From Vitellaria paradoxa (taxonomy: Eukaryota > Streptophyta > Magnoliopsida > Ericales > Sapotaceae): a stretch of 64,000 nt of DNA. Under the pieces are notes generated by a model. That model did no database searches. It saw only the letters and a program-made list of their open reading frames with translations, and was not told the DNA's origin. Below, one piece after another: positions 34,391 to 45,309 of the stretch (the first letter of the stretch is position 1; the number at the start of each line of letters is the position of its first letter). The translations under genes were made by a program, and so were the position numbers. Location: assembly GCA_019916065.1 (NCBI GenBank), contig CM034241.1, positions 17,659,228 to 17,723,227 on the forward strand, written 5' to 3'.

Positions 34391-36956
34391 AATGCTAGTC
34401 TTGGAATGAAGAAACACAAACCGTGACTTGCCCAAAGGCTTCATAAGAACACCAGCAAGTTGATCGTGAGTTGAGACATGAGCAACAATAAAAGAGCCAT
34501 TGGAGACTTTATTATGCTCAAAATGGTAGTCAAGTGCCATATACTTTATCCTAGAGTGGAAGACGGGATTGGGGCACAAATAGCTTGTACCAAGATTGCC
34601 GTAAGGAAGTTGTGGAGGTTGAGAAGGACAAATACCAAATTCACCAAGAAGGCTGGTGATCTAAGCGAGCTCAGCAGCAGTAGAAGCGCCAGCGATATTC
34701 TGCTTTAGTGGAAGACTGAGCTATTGTTTTCTACTTTTTTGAGCACCATGAAATGGGATTAAATCCCATGAAAATAACATAAGCATAGATGGCAGTGCAA
34801 TTATCACGATTGGCAATGATGAGCACCAAGAAAGACCAAGCACTAAAGATCCATTGCATGTTCCGAATGGGGCCAATAACCAGAGCTAGAGCAAAGAAGA
34901 TCAAGGAAGCAATGCTTGGGCTTGTTCAAGCTACCTTGGATAAGGCTTTAAATGCAACAAACAAGATAATATTCAATATGGGCTTGAAAGAAAAGGAACC
35001 AAGAGTTGTGCATGTGATCCAAGCCAAGAAGGGCAGCCTAAACCACTAATTGAAGAGGCAAATTGGGTTTTTAAAGATTGTTTTAATTATGTTTTGGGCT
35101 TTATTTTATGTTTAAGACATGTTGGCTTTAAAACTTACTTTGGGCTTTAAGTTTGGGTTTTAAAGTTATGTTTTAAATAGGATTTGGGTTTGTGTCATTG
35201 CTTTAATGTTTTTGGGGCCAAACTTTGTTAATTAAAATGGCCCATAGGTGTGACTTATTATTAGGACAGATTTGGGCTATTTAATTAAGGCTAATTGTTT
35301 AATTAGGGCTAGTTTCATTGTAAACACTTAAAAATTTAGGATTAAGCTATCAATAGGAGATTTAGAGTATTATTTTTGCATTAATGTGAGGTGTGTTTTC
35401 CTCTTGTTCTTTAACAAATTTCTGAACTTATCGAGAATTCGTTCTTGTGGTGTTCTTCTATCTTTAATCCAAGGTTCTTGACTTAAGAAATCAACACGTC
35501 TTGGATTTTGATTCAATTGATCATGGGTTTAAGGCATTTGACCGAGGATTCACATTAGGCAGCCTAATCAGCATCGGAGTAGGCTGTGAGGCAAAGTGGT
35601 TGGGAGCATTGAAGAAATAACCATATGAGATTGTGTGATTCAGGGGTGAAGGAGATGCTTGGTAGCAATCCAATGTGTTTGTGTAAGGGCATGCATGAAC
35701 TAAGCTAGCTTATTAATGGTGTAAGCAATCTCGAGCTAAGTTAAGGAGAGATATTACATCCCATCAATCAAGTTGCGGTAGCTAGTGGCATCAGTAAGGT
35801 AAAGGAGCTGAGTGGATTCGCAAACTCCTTCATGCCTTCCATGTTGAAGCGGGTGAGAATATTAGAAATGCAATCATGCTGTAACAGAAATAAGCCATAG
35901 CAATTGGGAATGACTTCAACTCCCAAAAATAGTAAAAGGAACCAAGATCCTTAATAAAGAATCAGTTGGAGAAAGATCTAATAATTTTTGGATAAAGGTT
36001 AGAGAATTTCCTGCAATCAATAAATCAATAACATAGACAAGAAGGAACATGTTGATATTTCCAATAGAGTATATAAAGGGAGAATTGTCGCTCTTGGAGT
36101 TGGAAAAACTAAGAGATAGGATGAAGGTCTTTAGTTCTTGAAGCCAAGTGCGAGGCACTTGCTTGAGACTGTAAAGGGAATGGTGAAACCAACAAATATG
36201 ATTAGGCCGAGTGTTGTTAACAAAGCCAAGGGGTTGAGACATAAACACCTTCTTAGATAAATGCCCATTAAGAAATGCACTATTTACATCTAGCTGATGA
36301 ATTGGGAGCCATAAGAGAGAGCAAGTGTGAGAATAATATGAATAGTAGTAAGTTTGGTAAGAGGGCTTAATGTCTCATGATAGTTAATACCAGGACGTTA
36401 GCCCTTTACAACAAGTCGAGCTTTGTAGCTATCATTGCTATCATCGAATCGCTGCTTAACTCGAAAGACCCACTTGCACCCAACAATATTTTGAAAGGAT
36501 TGGTGGGGAACAAGTCCCCAGATTCCATTACAAATGAGAGCATTAAGCTCTTCACACATGGCTGCTTTCCATTTAGGATTGGTGAAGGCCTGTGAAACTA
36601 AGGTAGGTTCGAGAGTTTGACGAAGAGGATGTTTAGACACAGCATAAGAATTTTTTGGTGAAAGGCTTAGAAATTTTGTTTTCGGAGTGTGTGGTCATAA
36701 GATAGATGTTAAGAGGTTTGATGGCTAGGAGATTGTGACGTGAGGAATGAGATGGAAAGGAATTAGATTTGGGAGGACTGGTGCGTGGAAAGGGAGTAAG
36801 AGATGCATCCATTAAAAAAGTGTCCAAGTTGAGATCTAAAGCCAATAGAGGGCTACCAACATGTGATAAAGGGGAAGATGTGGGCGGGTAGAGGGATTGG
36901 ACATAGTGGAATGGGTTGGGTAACATTAGAATGTTGAGGTGATGGTAGAGAATCAA
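34391..36956 (-). pseudogene. Copia-2 reverse transcriptase and RNase H, broken
   Basis: RT shows KWKAAMCEELNALICNGIW, GCKWVFRVKQ and YKARLVVKG (36398-36640), then GFVNNTRPNHICWFHHSLYSLKQVPRTW (about 36150-36240) and a palm region where V-I-D replaces the usual Y-V-D-D (about 36020), so the catalytic box is damaged. RNase H shows TKAEYRW (about 34690) and the end VFHSRIKYMALDYHF with VSTHDQLAGVLMKPL (about 34450-34570). The solo LTR splits RNase H. Confidence 0.85.
34817..35589 (+). repeat. Gypsy solo LTR in Copia-2 RNase H (773 bp)
   Basis: It begins TGATGAGCACC and is flanked by an exact 5-bp duplication GGCAA (34812-34816 and 35590-35594). Copia-2 RNase H reads on across it. The LTR encodes GPITRARAKKIKEA (about 34871-34912), the same kind of pol tail as the full Gypsy LTR, so it belongs to a related family. 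It ends in GA rather than CA. A TTTGGGCTTTAA-like phrase is repeated at 35085-35185. Confidence 0.85.
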
Positions 36957-37106
36957 TTGGGAGCATGGCTAGTGACAGAGGTAATGAGGTGGTGGAGCTA
37001 AATTTGATAACATACTTTGAGAAAGGGTGTCAGAATTAAGGGACGTAAGGGAAGAAAAGATCGCTGCCCATTTGGAAAGAATAAACTCATTCATTTTGTC
37101 ACACTT

Positions 37107-37370
37107 TCTTTTTTTTTGGCAATTAAGTATAAATTTGGATTAATGGAAAAGAAGTTTACAAATTCAAAGGGGCATTCCCCCGTAATACATTAGAGTGCAT
37201 GACATGAGATCCCCCAACTTCTACAAAAGTCTATATTTACATTTGAAACTTTAGGAGTGCAACTACTTAAGCATCTAGTTTTAACTTCATGTACAATTAT
37301 GTTTATCATACTAGCTGCTGAGGAAGATGATCCATTGAATGCTCTTGTGTTCCTTTCACGCCATATATGG
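37107..37370 (-). mobile_element. 264-bp LINE tail in Copia-2 integrase
   Basis: Minus-strand LINE 3' end: poly(A) as T at 37107-37117, 3' UTR with GGGGAATGCCCC (37169-37180 read on the minus strand), and a coding stub ERNTRAF. Flanked by an exact 15-bp duplication, 37092-37106 and 37371-37385. Confidence 0.93.
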
Positions 37371-37385
37371 CATTTTGTCACACTT

Positions 37386-38240
37386 AGATAAAGGAGACAT
37401 AGAGGGAAAGTGATTTTCAATAAAGTAAATATGCTGGGAAAAATATTTTGTGATGTGCAAGGTCAACATAAATATAAGAACTGTGAACATTGGAGTAACC
37501 CAAAAAAAGACATGGCTTTGACCATTGTTCAAGCTTATGAGTATTGTAAGAACGAAGCCATGGATAAAAAAGACACCTAAAAACTCTCGATTTAAAATAT
37601 TTGGTCCCCAAACATCTGTATACAATATATCCAAAGGACATCAACTTCTTAAGCCAGACACACTAAAAAGTAGTATATGACTTTTGTTACAATGACAAGA
37701 GTCACAAAAAAAAAAAAAAAAAAACTTATTTTAGACATTCTAACTCGATTATACAGGGAGTTTACAAAAGGACACAATTCAACAAAAAACTTTGGGTGAT
37801 GGGTGACCAAGGCGATCATGCCAATGATCAAGAGAAGTTTTCACACTAAAACATGCTTCTTTATCCTAGGATGGATCTCCCTCGTGCTTGACCACTTGTA
37901 GACGTCATTATTATTCCGACCTTGAGCGAGAGGTGCCCCTGTAGCTAGATTCTTAACACCAAATGAAGAAGGTAACTTAACTGAGGCATTATTTGTTTTG
38001 AAAAATTGGGATACTGAAATTAGATTATGTTTCATGGATGGAACGCATAATACATTTAGGGAAAAGGAATTAGTAGGAGTAATGAGAGAGGATTTTCCAG
38101 TGGATGTAAGATGCAAACTTGTGCAATCACCAATTACAATATCATCGAGTCCTTCGTAGGGCTGGTGAAATGAGAGGTTGTTCAAATCAATAGTTATATG
38201 GTGAAAAGCACTAGTGTCAATGTGAAAGACCTCACGTTAG
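37386..38240 (-). pseudogene. Copia-2 protease and integrase parts
   Basis: The minus strand shows the post-protease block DDIVIGDCTSLHL, VPSMKHNLISVSQF (37960-38130), then integrase pieces DILYTDVWGP (about 37600) and the GYSNVHSSYI region near 37480. The protease D-S-G-A site itself is not intact near 38230. Stops and a T17 run (37708-37725) break the frame. Confidence 0.75.
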
Positions 38241-38506
38241 GAATATTAGTACGAGAAGGAATAACAAGTGGAGTGGGTGATCTAACTGCTTCGTGGGCCA
38301 TGTATAATTTTCAATTACTAGTTCACCTATAGAAGAAGTCGAATGACGTGTATTTTATTTAATTTTTTTTCAAGGAGGTTTTAAATGCGCTGATATGAAC
38401 TTGTTTAGCAAATGATAATACATGGATATCAAGTGATCTCATCTCATTCTTAGTGGTGTATTAGATGGATATACTTTTGTTAAGCTAGGAAAAAAAATCC
38501 ATTCAA

Positions 38507-38553
38507 ACACCTCGTGCTGTGCTGTGCTGTGCTATAATGACACCTAGTGTTGG
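38507..38553 (+). repeat. Left copy of MULE-flanking inverted repeat
   Basis: ACACCTCGTGCT, then three extra GTGCT units, then ATAATGACACCTAGTGTTG. The reverse complement of the right copy is the same without the extra GTGCT units and with one base different. Confidence 0.7.
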
Positions 38554-38705
38554 ACTTTAAATAATGGAATGCTGTTGAAAAAATAGTATTTTGATTTTTG
38601 CTATTTATGAAAATGCAGTATCAGACCACGGTTGTTGGGTTACCTTGAAAACGCAATATGATATAACAGTTTTTGGACAAAAGGATAAAAACACTATTTA
38701 AAAGC

Positions 38706-38719
38706 AATTACCAAAAAAG
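38706..38719 (+). mobile_element. 14-bp LINE micro-insertion
   Basis: The insert AATTACCAAAAAAG follows a 19-bp stretch (38687-38705) whose copy begins at about 38720 and is itself split by the ORF1-only LINE; its last six bases are at 41475-41480. Confidence 0.75.
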
Positions 38720-38733
38720 AAAAAACACTATTT

Positions 38734-41460
38734 TTTTTTGGTAGTTAAGTTTTAATTTTATTACTAAAAAATATAGATTTACAACTAGCTCAATACAAAC
38801 CCAAAGGGCACACACCCCATTTAAGGGAATCCAACATACAAAAGACCATCTAACCTATCCCTTAATGATTCCACTTACAACCCAAGTGGATAGGTTAACA
38901 TAATAAATCTCATCTGTTCCTTGCCTTGCTAGATTTGGAATTTGAATCTTTGATGGACAATAAACTTGCTAGTGCTTGTTTCATTGTGGAATTAAATTTT
39001 TGAATGCGTTCAAGTAGCTGCTTCTTGTTTTGACCTTGGAAAGGGTTTGAGTTTGCTCTCATTTGCTTCGGCTCTTCTTTGTCTTGCTTTCCATCTCCTT
39101 CAAGCCCATGTTGGTTGCCCTTCTTATTAGCAACTTGTTGATTTTCTAGTTCTTTCACTTCGGCTTGGTTGCCTTCCTCAACTCCTTTCGGATGTTCATT
39201 GTCTTGACATGAAGATAGGATTTCAAACATGTTAGATGAGTGCTGCAATGTAGCTTCGCTCCTTTCATTTGATGTTGGAATGCTCTTATCTTTGCCTCTC
39301 TTAACTTCTTGCCACTCATTCTCTTCATTTTGCACCTTTGCTTTCCATTCTTGCTTGATGATCTTGGTATCATGCTTAGGTTTAGCTGGACAAGCCATTG
39401 TGGTGTCTTTCACGTGGTATCATCCAATGGTGTCTTTCACAATGGTTTATCATGCTTAGGTTTAGCTAGACAAGCCATTGTGGTATCATCCAAGGGACTT
39501 CTACCTTTACTTCAAATGGACTTCCATATCCCAAATTTAACTTGAAGGATTTGGAGATGTCTTTCTCAACCTGAACTTCAATACAAATTCTAGCAAAAGC
39601 AAGCCGACTCTTCTTTTGTGTGTAATCATCAAGAAATAGAGGTTTGCCAACTATACTTGTCACATAGCTCAAACCTTCATCCGACCAAAGCTCAAGGGGA
39701 ATATTATAAAACTTAATCCAAATCGGTATGGATGAGAACTCTTCTTTATTTAATTTCATACTTGGTTGCCACCTTTTGATTAGAAGTAGTCGATTACCAC
39801 AATAGTAAGGGCCTCCATCTAAAATTTTCTTCAATGCTTCCTCACTCTTAAGATTGAAAATATAAAAGCCATTATCAAGAGTGGTCACTTCATTAAGCTC
39901 TTCTACCCATTTTTTTTTTTTTTTTGCCCATGCCAAAACATAGTGGAAGGAACTCCATTTATCAAGAAAATAACCAACAATAGTATGATTCCAATGCTTA
40001 TAGCCTAACTTAGAAATTTCAATTGAAACTTTAAGCTCATTTTCCCCAAGTCCAGCGTTAAATTGCTTAAGTTTGGAAGGCTTAGTTTGTTCTTTTAATT
40101 CAAAAAGATTTGCCCAAGAGGACTTACTTGTTTCAGCTTTAGCACCCAAAGTGGCTTCCCGATTCGCTTCTATTTTTACATAGCTTGCATCCGGTGGACT
40201 CTCTCCACTATGACCTTGTTTACTTCCACGTGGGGAGACAAAGGAGGCCCCACCACTCTTTGCTTTGGTTTCGGCTAAACTTGGCTTGGAAGCATCTCCC
40301 TGTTCGGTTTCAAGCAGGTTGGAAAAAATTGTCCCACCAAAGTCAAGCCTGGTCCCACCACAACCATCAGAGTCCAAATTCAATTTTGCTTCTATTTTTG
40401 CCTCGGCTGCACCAAATGATGTTGTATTCGGCTGAACAAGAGGGGCCCCACCACTTGCTTTTGTATTAGAATTCAACTTTTTCCTAAGGGAGGAAGACTT
40501 CTCAGGTTTCAAACCAAAACTGGGCCCACTGTCGACCTTTTGCACGTCTACATCATGCTTTCTGTACCTACCCGAGAGGTAGTCTATTTCAGCAACTTCT
40601 TGCACGGCTACACTTGAGGTAGCAAAGGTGGTCCCACCACTTTCTTTTAAGTCAAACCTTACGGCTGAATCTTCTTTTATGTCCAGTGGACTTCTCCTTT
40701 CTACATTGTGACTTTGCTCGGCAGTACAAGAAATGACTGATGCCCAGCTGCTTTTTTCTGAATTTGGAGTGAGAACTAAGTCAACAATGGGCCCGCTTTC
40801 CTCCTTTAAGCTCAAAATCTGCTCTTCCGATTGGGCGGGAATTTTCCCACGCAAAATATGTTCTGGTGCAGCAGGGTCCACCACATTTTCCTTGCTCCAG
40901 CATGGATTCTTGACTCGTATCATTCTTTGCTTCGGGTTCTTGAGCAGCTGCTATATTGCCATTCAAATCAAATAAATGAAGCTCCTTCACCTCCTCAGAT
41001 GCTTGAGTATCTTCTGCACACCTTGCTCCAACATGACGAAGCCGCGGTTAGGGAGCATCAACATTCTTGTTAGTGATACGAACCTGCTGTTCATTCCTGC
41101 TAGATGTCACTGGTATCATCTTCCTTGCTTCCTGCAGGACAGATTTCATTGGAGGAGAACCTGCCTTAAGCATCTTTAATCTATTGGCAACCCTAGCTAT
41201 GGCTTCTGGAGTTTCTTCTTCTTGACTTGCTTTGCTGATTGGTTGCTTCTTGTTCCCAATGGAAAAGCCCATAACATCTTGATTAACCGGGGAGATGCAC
41301 CCAAGAAAATCATCATAGATATCATCTTCTTCATTCCTATCATCTTCTAAATCTGATAAGTTAACTTGAACACACGGGCTGCCATTTTTTGCCAATTTTT
41401 CTTTGACCAAACTTGCATGGAACTCCTTTAGAGACCCAAAAAAAAAAAAAAAAAAGGCAA
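38734..41460 (-). mobile_element. ORF1-only LINE (half-LINE), 2.7 kb
   Basis: Minus-strand element with poly(A) as T at 38734-38739, a LINE-type 3' UTR (GGGGTGTGTGCCC at 38806-38817 on the minus strand; ends ACTTAACTACC) and an ORF1-like coding region, but no endonuclease or RT. It is flanked by a 14-bp duplication with one mismatch (38720-38733 and 41461-41474). It therefore moved as a unit. The architecture recalls HAL1 elements of mammals. Confidence 0.8.
38910..41410 (-). pseudogene. LINE ORF1-like protein with DUF4283 domain
   Basis: Three open pieces in order: 41048-41410 (acidic, DLEDDRNEEDD), 39466-40923 (485 codons) and 38910-39413 (167 codons). The second piece carries the DUF4283 domain (about residues 310-480: ALKKILDGGPYYCGNRLLLI, LPLELW-like IPLELWSDEGL, RLAFARICIEV), found in plant LINE ORF1 proteins and thought to bind RNA. 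The usual zinc knuckle after it is destroyed by an 80-bp tandem duplication. A T16 run (39910-39925) adds lysines inside the domain. A frame break near 40920 separates the first piece. Confidence 0.82.
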
Positions 41461-42005
41461 AAAAAATACTATTTAAAAGCGCAGTTCTTGGGATCTTAAG
41501 GAAATGCCATCTGATAAGACGATTTTAGCTTGATCCTCAAATGTTATATAAAAACATGTTTTTGACGTTTTACAACTTCTTCAAAACACCCTTCTCTTAG
41601 TCTCTCAATCTCTCTCTCGCTCTCTCAATGTCTCGCTCTCATCTCTTTTACCTAAAGCTTACAAAAGTCGTTCGTCAATCATCTTCATCACCTGTGATCT
41701 CCATCTTTGGGTTTCATGGCACTTCATCACTCTTGTAAGTTCTCTCATCTCCCATCCTTATTACCCACCCTTCTTTCAAATTTCTCTCACAAATGCTCAA
41801 ATGAAGCACTTCTCCATTTTTTTTTTTTTTCTTTTTGTAATTAGCACTTCTCCACTTCACATATCTACATTATTAATTTGGAAAGAAAAATCAATTAGCA
41901 TTGAATTAAGAAGATAAATTTAGTGACATTGTTAATTTAGATTTGTTGATTTCATTATGTGATTGCTAATTTAAGTTTTCACTTAGAAATTATGACATTG
42001 ATGCT
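41461..42005 (+). promoter_or_regulatory. Promoter-like 5' region of the MULE gene
   Basis: A TATA box (TATATAAA, 41545-41552) is followed by a pyrimidine-rich CTCTCT stretch (41596-41650), as in many plant 5' leaders, and a possible splice donor TTGTAAGT at about 41735. From about 41920 AT-rich tandem repeats begin and continue after the LINE at 46257. A 26-bp micro-insertion lies at 41817-41842. Confidence 0.5.
41817..41842 (-). mobile_element. 26-bp LINE micro-insertion
   Basis: T14 then CTTTTTGTAATT (AATTACAAAAAG plus poly(A) on the minus strand), flanked by a perfect 12-bp duplication AGCACTTCTCCA at 41805-41816 and 41843-41854. Confidence 0.88.
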
Positions 42006-42205
42006 TCCCCTGGTGCAGTGCCTGCACACTTGGAGTTTTCTTTAAAACCTCAAGATGATGCTACAACCTCAACTTTTGTTGATCATGAAGCTGATAAATG
42101 GGAGCATATGTTGTCAAAAGTCAAAGGAAGAAGAAAGCTAAGCTCATGCATGCAATAGCTCAAAAGAACAAGGCCTCAAATGCCATGTCCTCCCCCCAAC
42201 ACCAT

Positions 42206-43300
42206 TCCAAATGAACCTAGCTACATGGAACATCAGGGGGTGCGCCAGGGGTTGTGATTGGAGCCTTCGGTGTGTTGTTTTGGTATTTTTGTCGGTAAAA
42301 CTTCAAATAGCCCCATAACTTTTGATTCGGGAAGAGTTACAGGGCCCTTTTTTCTGAAAAGTTCTCAATGAGCCCGTCGATCCAATTTTAGGGCCAAAAA
42401 ACCTCGTTTAAAACCCTTTTGGGGCAATTTTCTATAATCTTGTTGAATTTTGATGATTAAACTGGGCTATTAGAATATGAGGGGGTTAAACCACCCCCTA
42501 AAGCAGCTAGAGGTTAGGAAGTTTATCAGGAACTCTTCTTTTCACTGGTCTTTTGGAAACTAAAGTCAGGGATCATAACTTCAAGAGCATATGTAATGCT
42601 CTTTGCCTTACTTATCAATATTTTGGCAATCAAACTACAGATACTTCAGCTAGAATTATACTTTTGTGGGATTTCTCTTCTGTAAATGTGCAAATTCTAT
42701 CTCATGCATCTCAATCTATATTGTTGTCATATTTCTCACCAGCAGCTATCCATAGATTTTTATGCCACCATAGTTTATGCTTCAAATGACAAGAAAGAAA
42801 GAGATTTGCTTTGGAAAGATCTTCATTCTCATTATTCCTTGATTAATAATGCTGCACCTTGGATTCTTATGGGGGATTTCAATGTAGTCAAAGATGAAGC
42901 TGAAAAGAAAGGAGGCAACAACATTGACAAACAAGCTATCCTTGATTTTAATGATTATCCTGATGCCATTGAGGTGATAGATTTGAGGTACTCAAGTTGT
43001 CAATATACATGGAGCAATAAACAAATGGATGGTTTCAAAATCTTTTGCAAACTAGACTGAGCTTTAATTAATGATAAATGGTTTGCTTCATTCCCAAATT
43101 CTGAAGCTTTCTTTTCCCCCTCAACCATTTTAGATCATACTGCAGTTATAACCACCATTCAGCCTAGCACCAAAATAGGGTTGAAACCTTTCAAATTCTT
43201 CAATTTTTAGACTAAGCACAATGAATTCCCAAGCATTGTAAAAGAAACTTGGTCTTAACCCATCCGAGGCTCCACAATGTTCAAGCTTTGTTCCAAGCTT
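42206..43300 (+). pseudogene. LINE-B endonuclease, broken
   Basis: ORF2 begins MNLATWNIRG at 42209, then is broken by a 246-bp insert; a second WNIRG-like start and GLNHPLKQLEVRKFI follow at about 42470-42520. The catalytic E of LLETK is at about 42550. Later come VYASNDKKERDLLWKDL, ILMGDFNVV (D and N of the active site, about 42865) and ILDHTAVI (H, about 43130). These form an APE-type nuclease that nicks the target. Frame breaks near 42770 and stops near 43058 disable it. Confidence 0.87.
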
Positions 43301-43481
43301 AAGATGCTCAAGCTAGCTCTTAAAGCTTTCAATTCTAAGAACTATAGTTGCCTTCTTAAAAAATTTTTAGTAGCTAAAGAGGAATTAGTCGCACTACAAA
43401 AAGGAGTTTCAATGCAATCCAAGCCAAGCTCTTATTGAAAAAGAAGCTACAGCACTTAAATTTTACTTACAGCTTGTTCTT

Positions 43482-45060
43482 GTGGAGGAAGCCTTCTACA
43501 AACAAAAGGCTAGGGATAACTTAATTAAGGTGGGTGATCAAAACACATCATATTTTCACAGGAGAATCAAGGCCCATTTTTCAAGCAATAAAATCCTCTC
43601 AATTATGGATTCTCAAGGTGTTAGACATGAAGACTATGAAATGGTTAAGGTCATGTTTATTGACCACTACCAGAAACTTATTAGCTCTCCATTTAATTAT
43701 CCAGAAGAGGCTCTTCCATTTGTTACTAAAGTCATGCAAGTTCATATTCCTTAGGAAATAATTGCCTCTCTTGATGCTATAGTTACTAAAGATGAAATTA
43801 AAATACTTACCAAAAAAAAAGATGAAATTAAAAAAAAAAATCGTTCTCCCTGCATGGCCACAAGGCTCCTAGTTCAGTTGGTCTCACAACTCATTTCTTC
43901 AAGACTTCATGGAGTGTAGTTGGGGACGATTTCATGGTAGCCATCAAGTCCTTTTTCCAATCGGGCAAGTTGTTGAAGGAAGTCAATTCTACCATCATCG
44001 CATTGGTTCCAAAAGTTCCCAATCCTAGCACGGTAACGGATTTCATGCCCATCTCTTACTGCACAACAATTTATAAATGCATACCCAAGATCCTTGCTAA
44101 CAGGCTCAAAGGTATAATGCCACATGTCATTAGCCCTTCTCAAGCTGCTTTTGTCAAGGGGAGATCCATCTCAGACTTAATCCTTCTTATACAAGAACTA
44201 GTAAGGAATTATCATTGGCCCAATTTGACTCCTCGAAGTGCATTAAAGATTGATCTTATGAAGGCTTGTAACTCAATATCATGGGATCTACTAAGTGATA
44301 TTCTTCATGCTCTTAATCTGCCAACGATATTTAGGGAGTGGATGATAGCTTGCATCACTTCTCCACATTTCTCCATCTCTTTGAATGGGGCTCTTAAAGG
44401 TTTCTTCCCTAAAGCTAGAGGACTCAAGCAAGGTGACCCTCTCTCCCCCTATCTTTTCTTACTTGTTATGGAGTTCTTTTCTAGGCTTTTCAACAAGCTT
44501 ACTAAGGAAAGTGACTTCACTTTTCATCCTAAGTTTTCTGAGCTTGTCATCACTCACATATGCTTTGCTGATGATCTTTTCGTTCTATGATTGCCAAATG
44601 ATGCCACTTTCCAAGTGATCCATAAGGCACTACTAGAGTTTCATAAATTTTCAGGTCTCCAACCTAATGGGCATAAAAGCAGCATATTTATTACAAAAGT
44701 AAGTCAACAGTATAAGCAACATCTTTGCTCAATTCTTGGTTTCAATTAGGTGAACTTCCAATCAGATAGTTGGGAGTTCCCCTCATCTCTACTGAGCTTA
44801 AATATGAGCATTGCAAAGGCCTGATAGACAAGATCACCAAACGAATTCAAAGTTGGTCATCCAAATTCCTTTCCTATGCTGCCAGGTTAGTTCTTATCAA
44901 AGCTATTCTTTTTAGTATCCAAGTTTATTGGAGCATGCACTTCATTCTTCCTAAGAAGATCACCAATACCATTGAGCAAATTTTAAGAAGATATTTATGG
45001 ACTGGTGCTGAGCTCAAAAAAAAAAAAAAAAAAAAAAGAAAGCAAGGTTTCTTGGGATGA
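43482..45060 (+). pseudogene. LINE-B reverse transcriptase, broken
   Basis: Before RT: NLIKVGDQNTSYFHRRIKAHF (43510-43575). RT core 43934-44590: IIALVPKVPNP, AFVKGRSISDLILL, ALKIDLMKACNSISWD, RGLKQGDPLSPYLFLL, and the catalytic F-A-D-D at about 44568. The sequence LKIDLMKA replaces the usual D-KAFD. A stop follows directly after FADDLFVL (44588-44590). The later block 44770-45060 has LLIQVYWSM-like sense and an A22 run at 45016-45038. Confidence 0.9.
43804..43817 (+). mobile_element. 14-bp LINE micro-insertion in LINE-B
   Basis: TACTTACCAAAAAA flanked by 16-bp copies of AAAGATGAAATTAAAA (43788-43803 and 43818-43833). The tail equals the 3' end of the LINE family. Confidence 0.85.
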
Positions 45061-45309
45061 TGTATGTTTGCAAAAAAAAATGAAGGGGGCCTTGGGCTTT
45101 ACAAAATTCATGAATGGAACAAGGCTGCCATTGTGAAGCATCTCTGGGCTTTATGCTCTCACTAAACATCCTTATGGGTATAATGGTGCTATTGTAATAT
45201 CCTAAAGAAGAAGTGCTTTTAGGAAATTAAAACTCCATCTGATTGCTCTTGGACTTGGCATAAGTTACTTAAGCTTAGAGAGGAGGCTACTAGCATCTCA
45301 AAATACAAA

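Larger units (their letters stand above)
34391..38340 (-). mobile_element. Copia-2, truncated minus-strand Ty1/Copia element
   Basis: On the minus strand: protease and GAG-pre-integrase (37841-38240), integrase (about 37386-37840), RT (about 35800-36650), RNase H (34391-34816 and 35595-35800). Inside are a Gypsy solo LTR (34817-35589) and a LINE tail (37107-37370). Both ends are lost; no LTR of its own is seen. The coding parts have many stops. Confidence 0.87.

Noticed and set aside
37708..37725. A-run in Copia-2 as a LINE micro-insertion
   Set aside because: No direct repeat could be found on both sides.
39910..39925. T16 run inside the ORF1-like gene as another micro-insertion
   Set aside because: Only a short CCCAT repeat flanks it and the frame stays open; simple expansion of a lysine tract is as likely.
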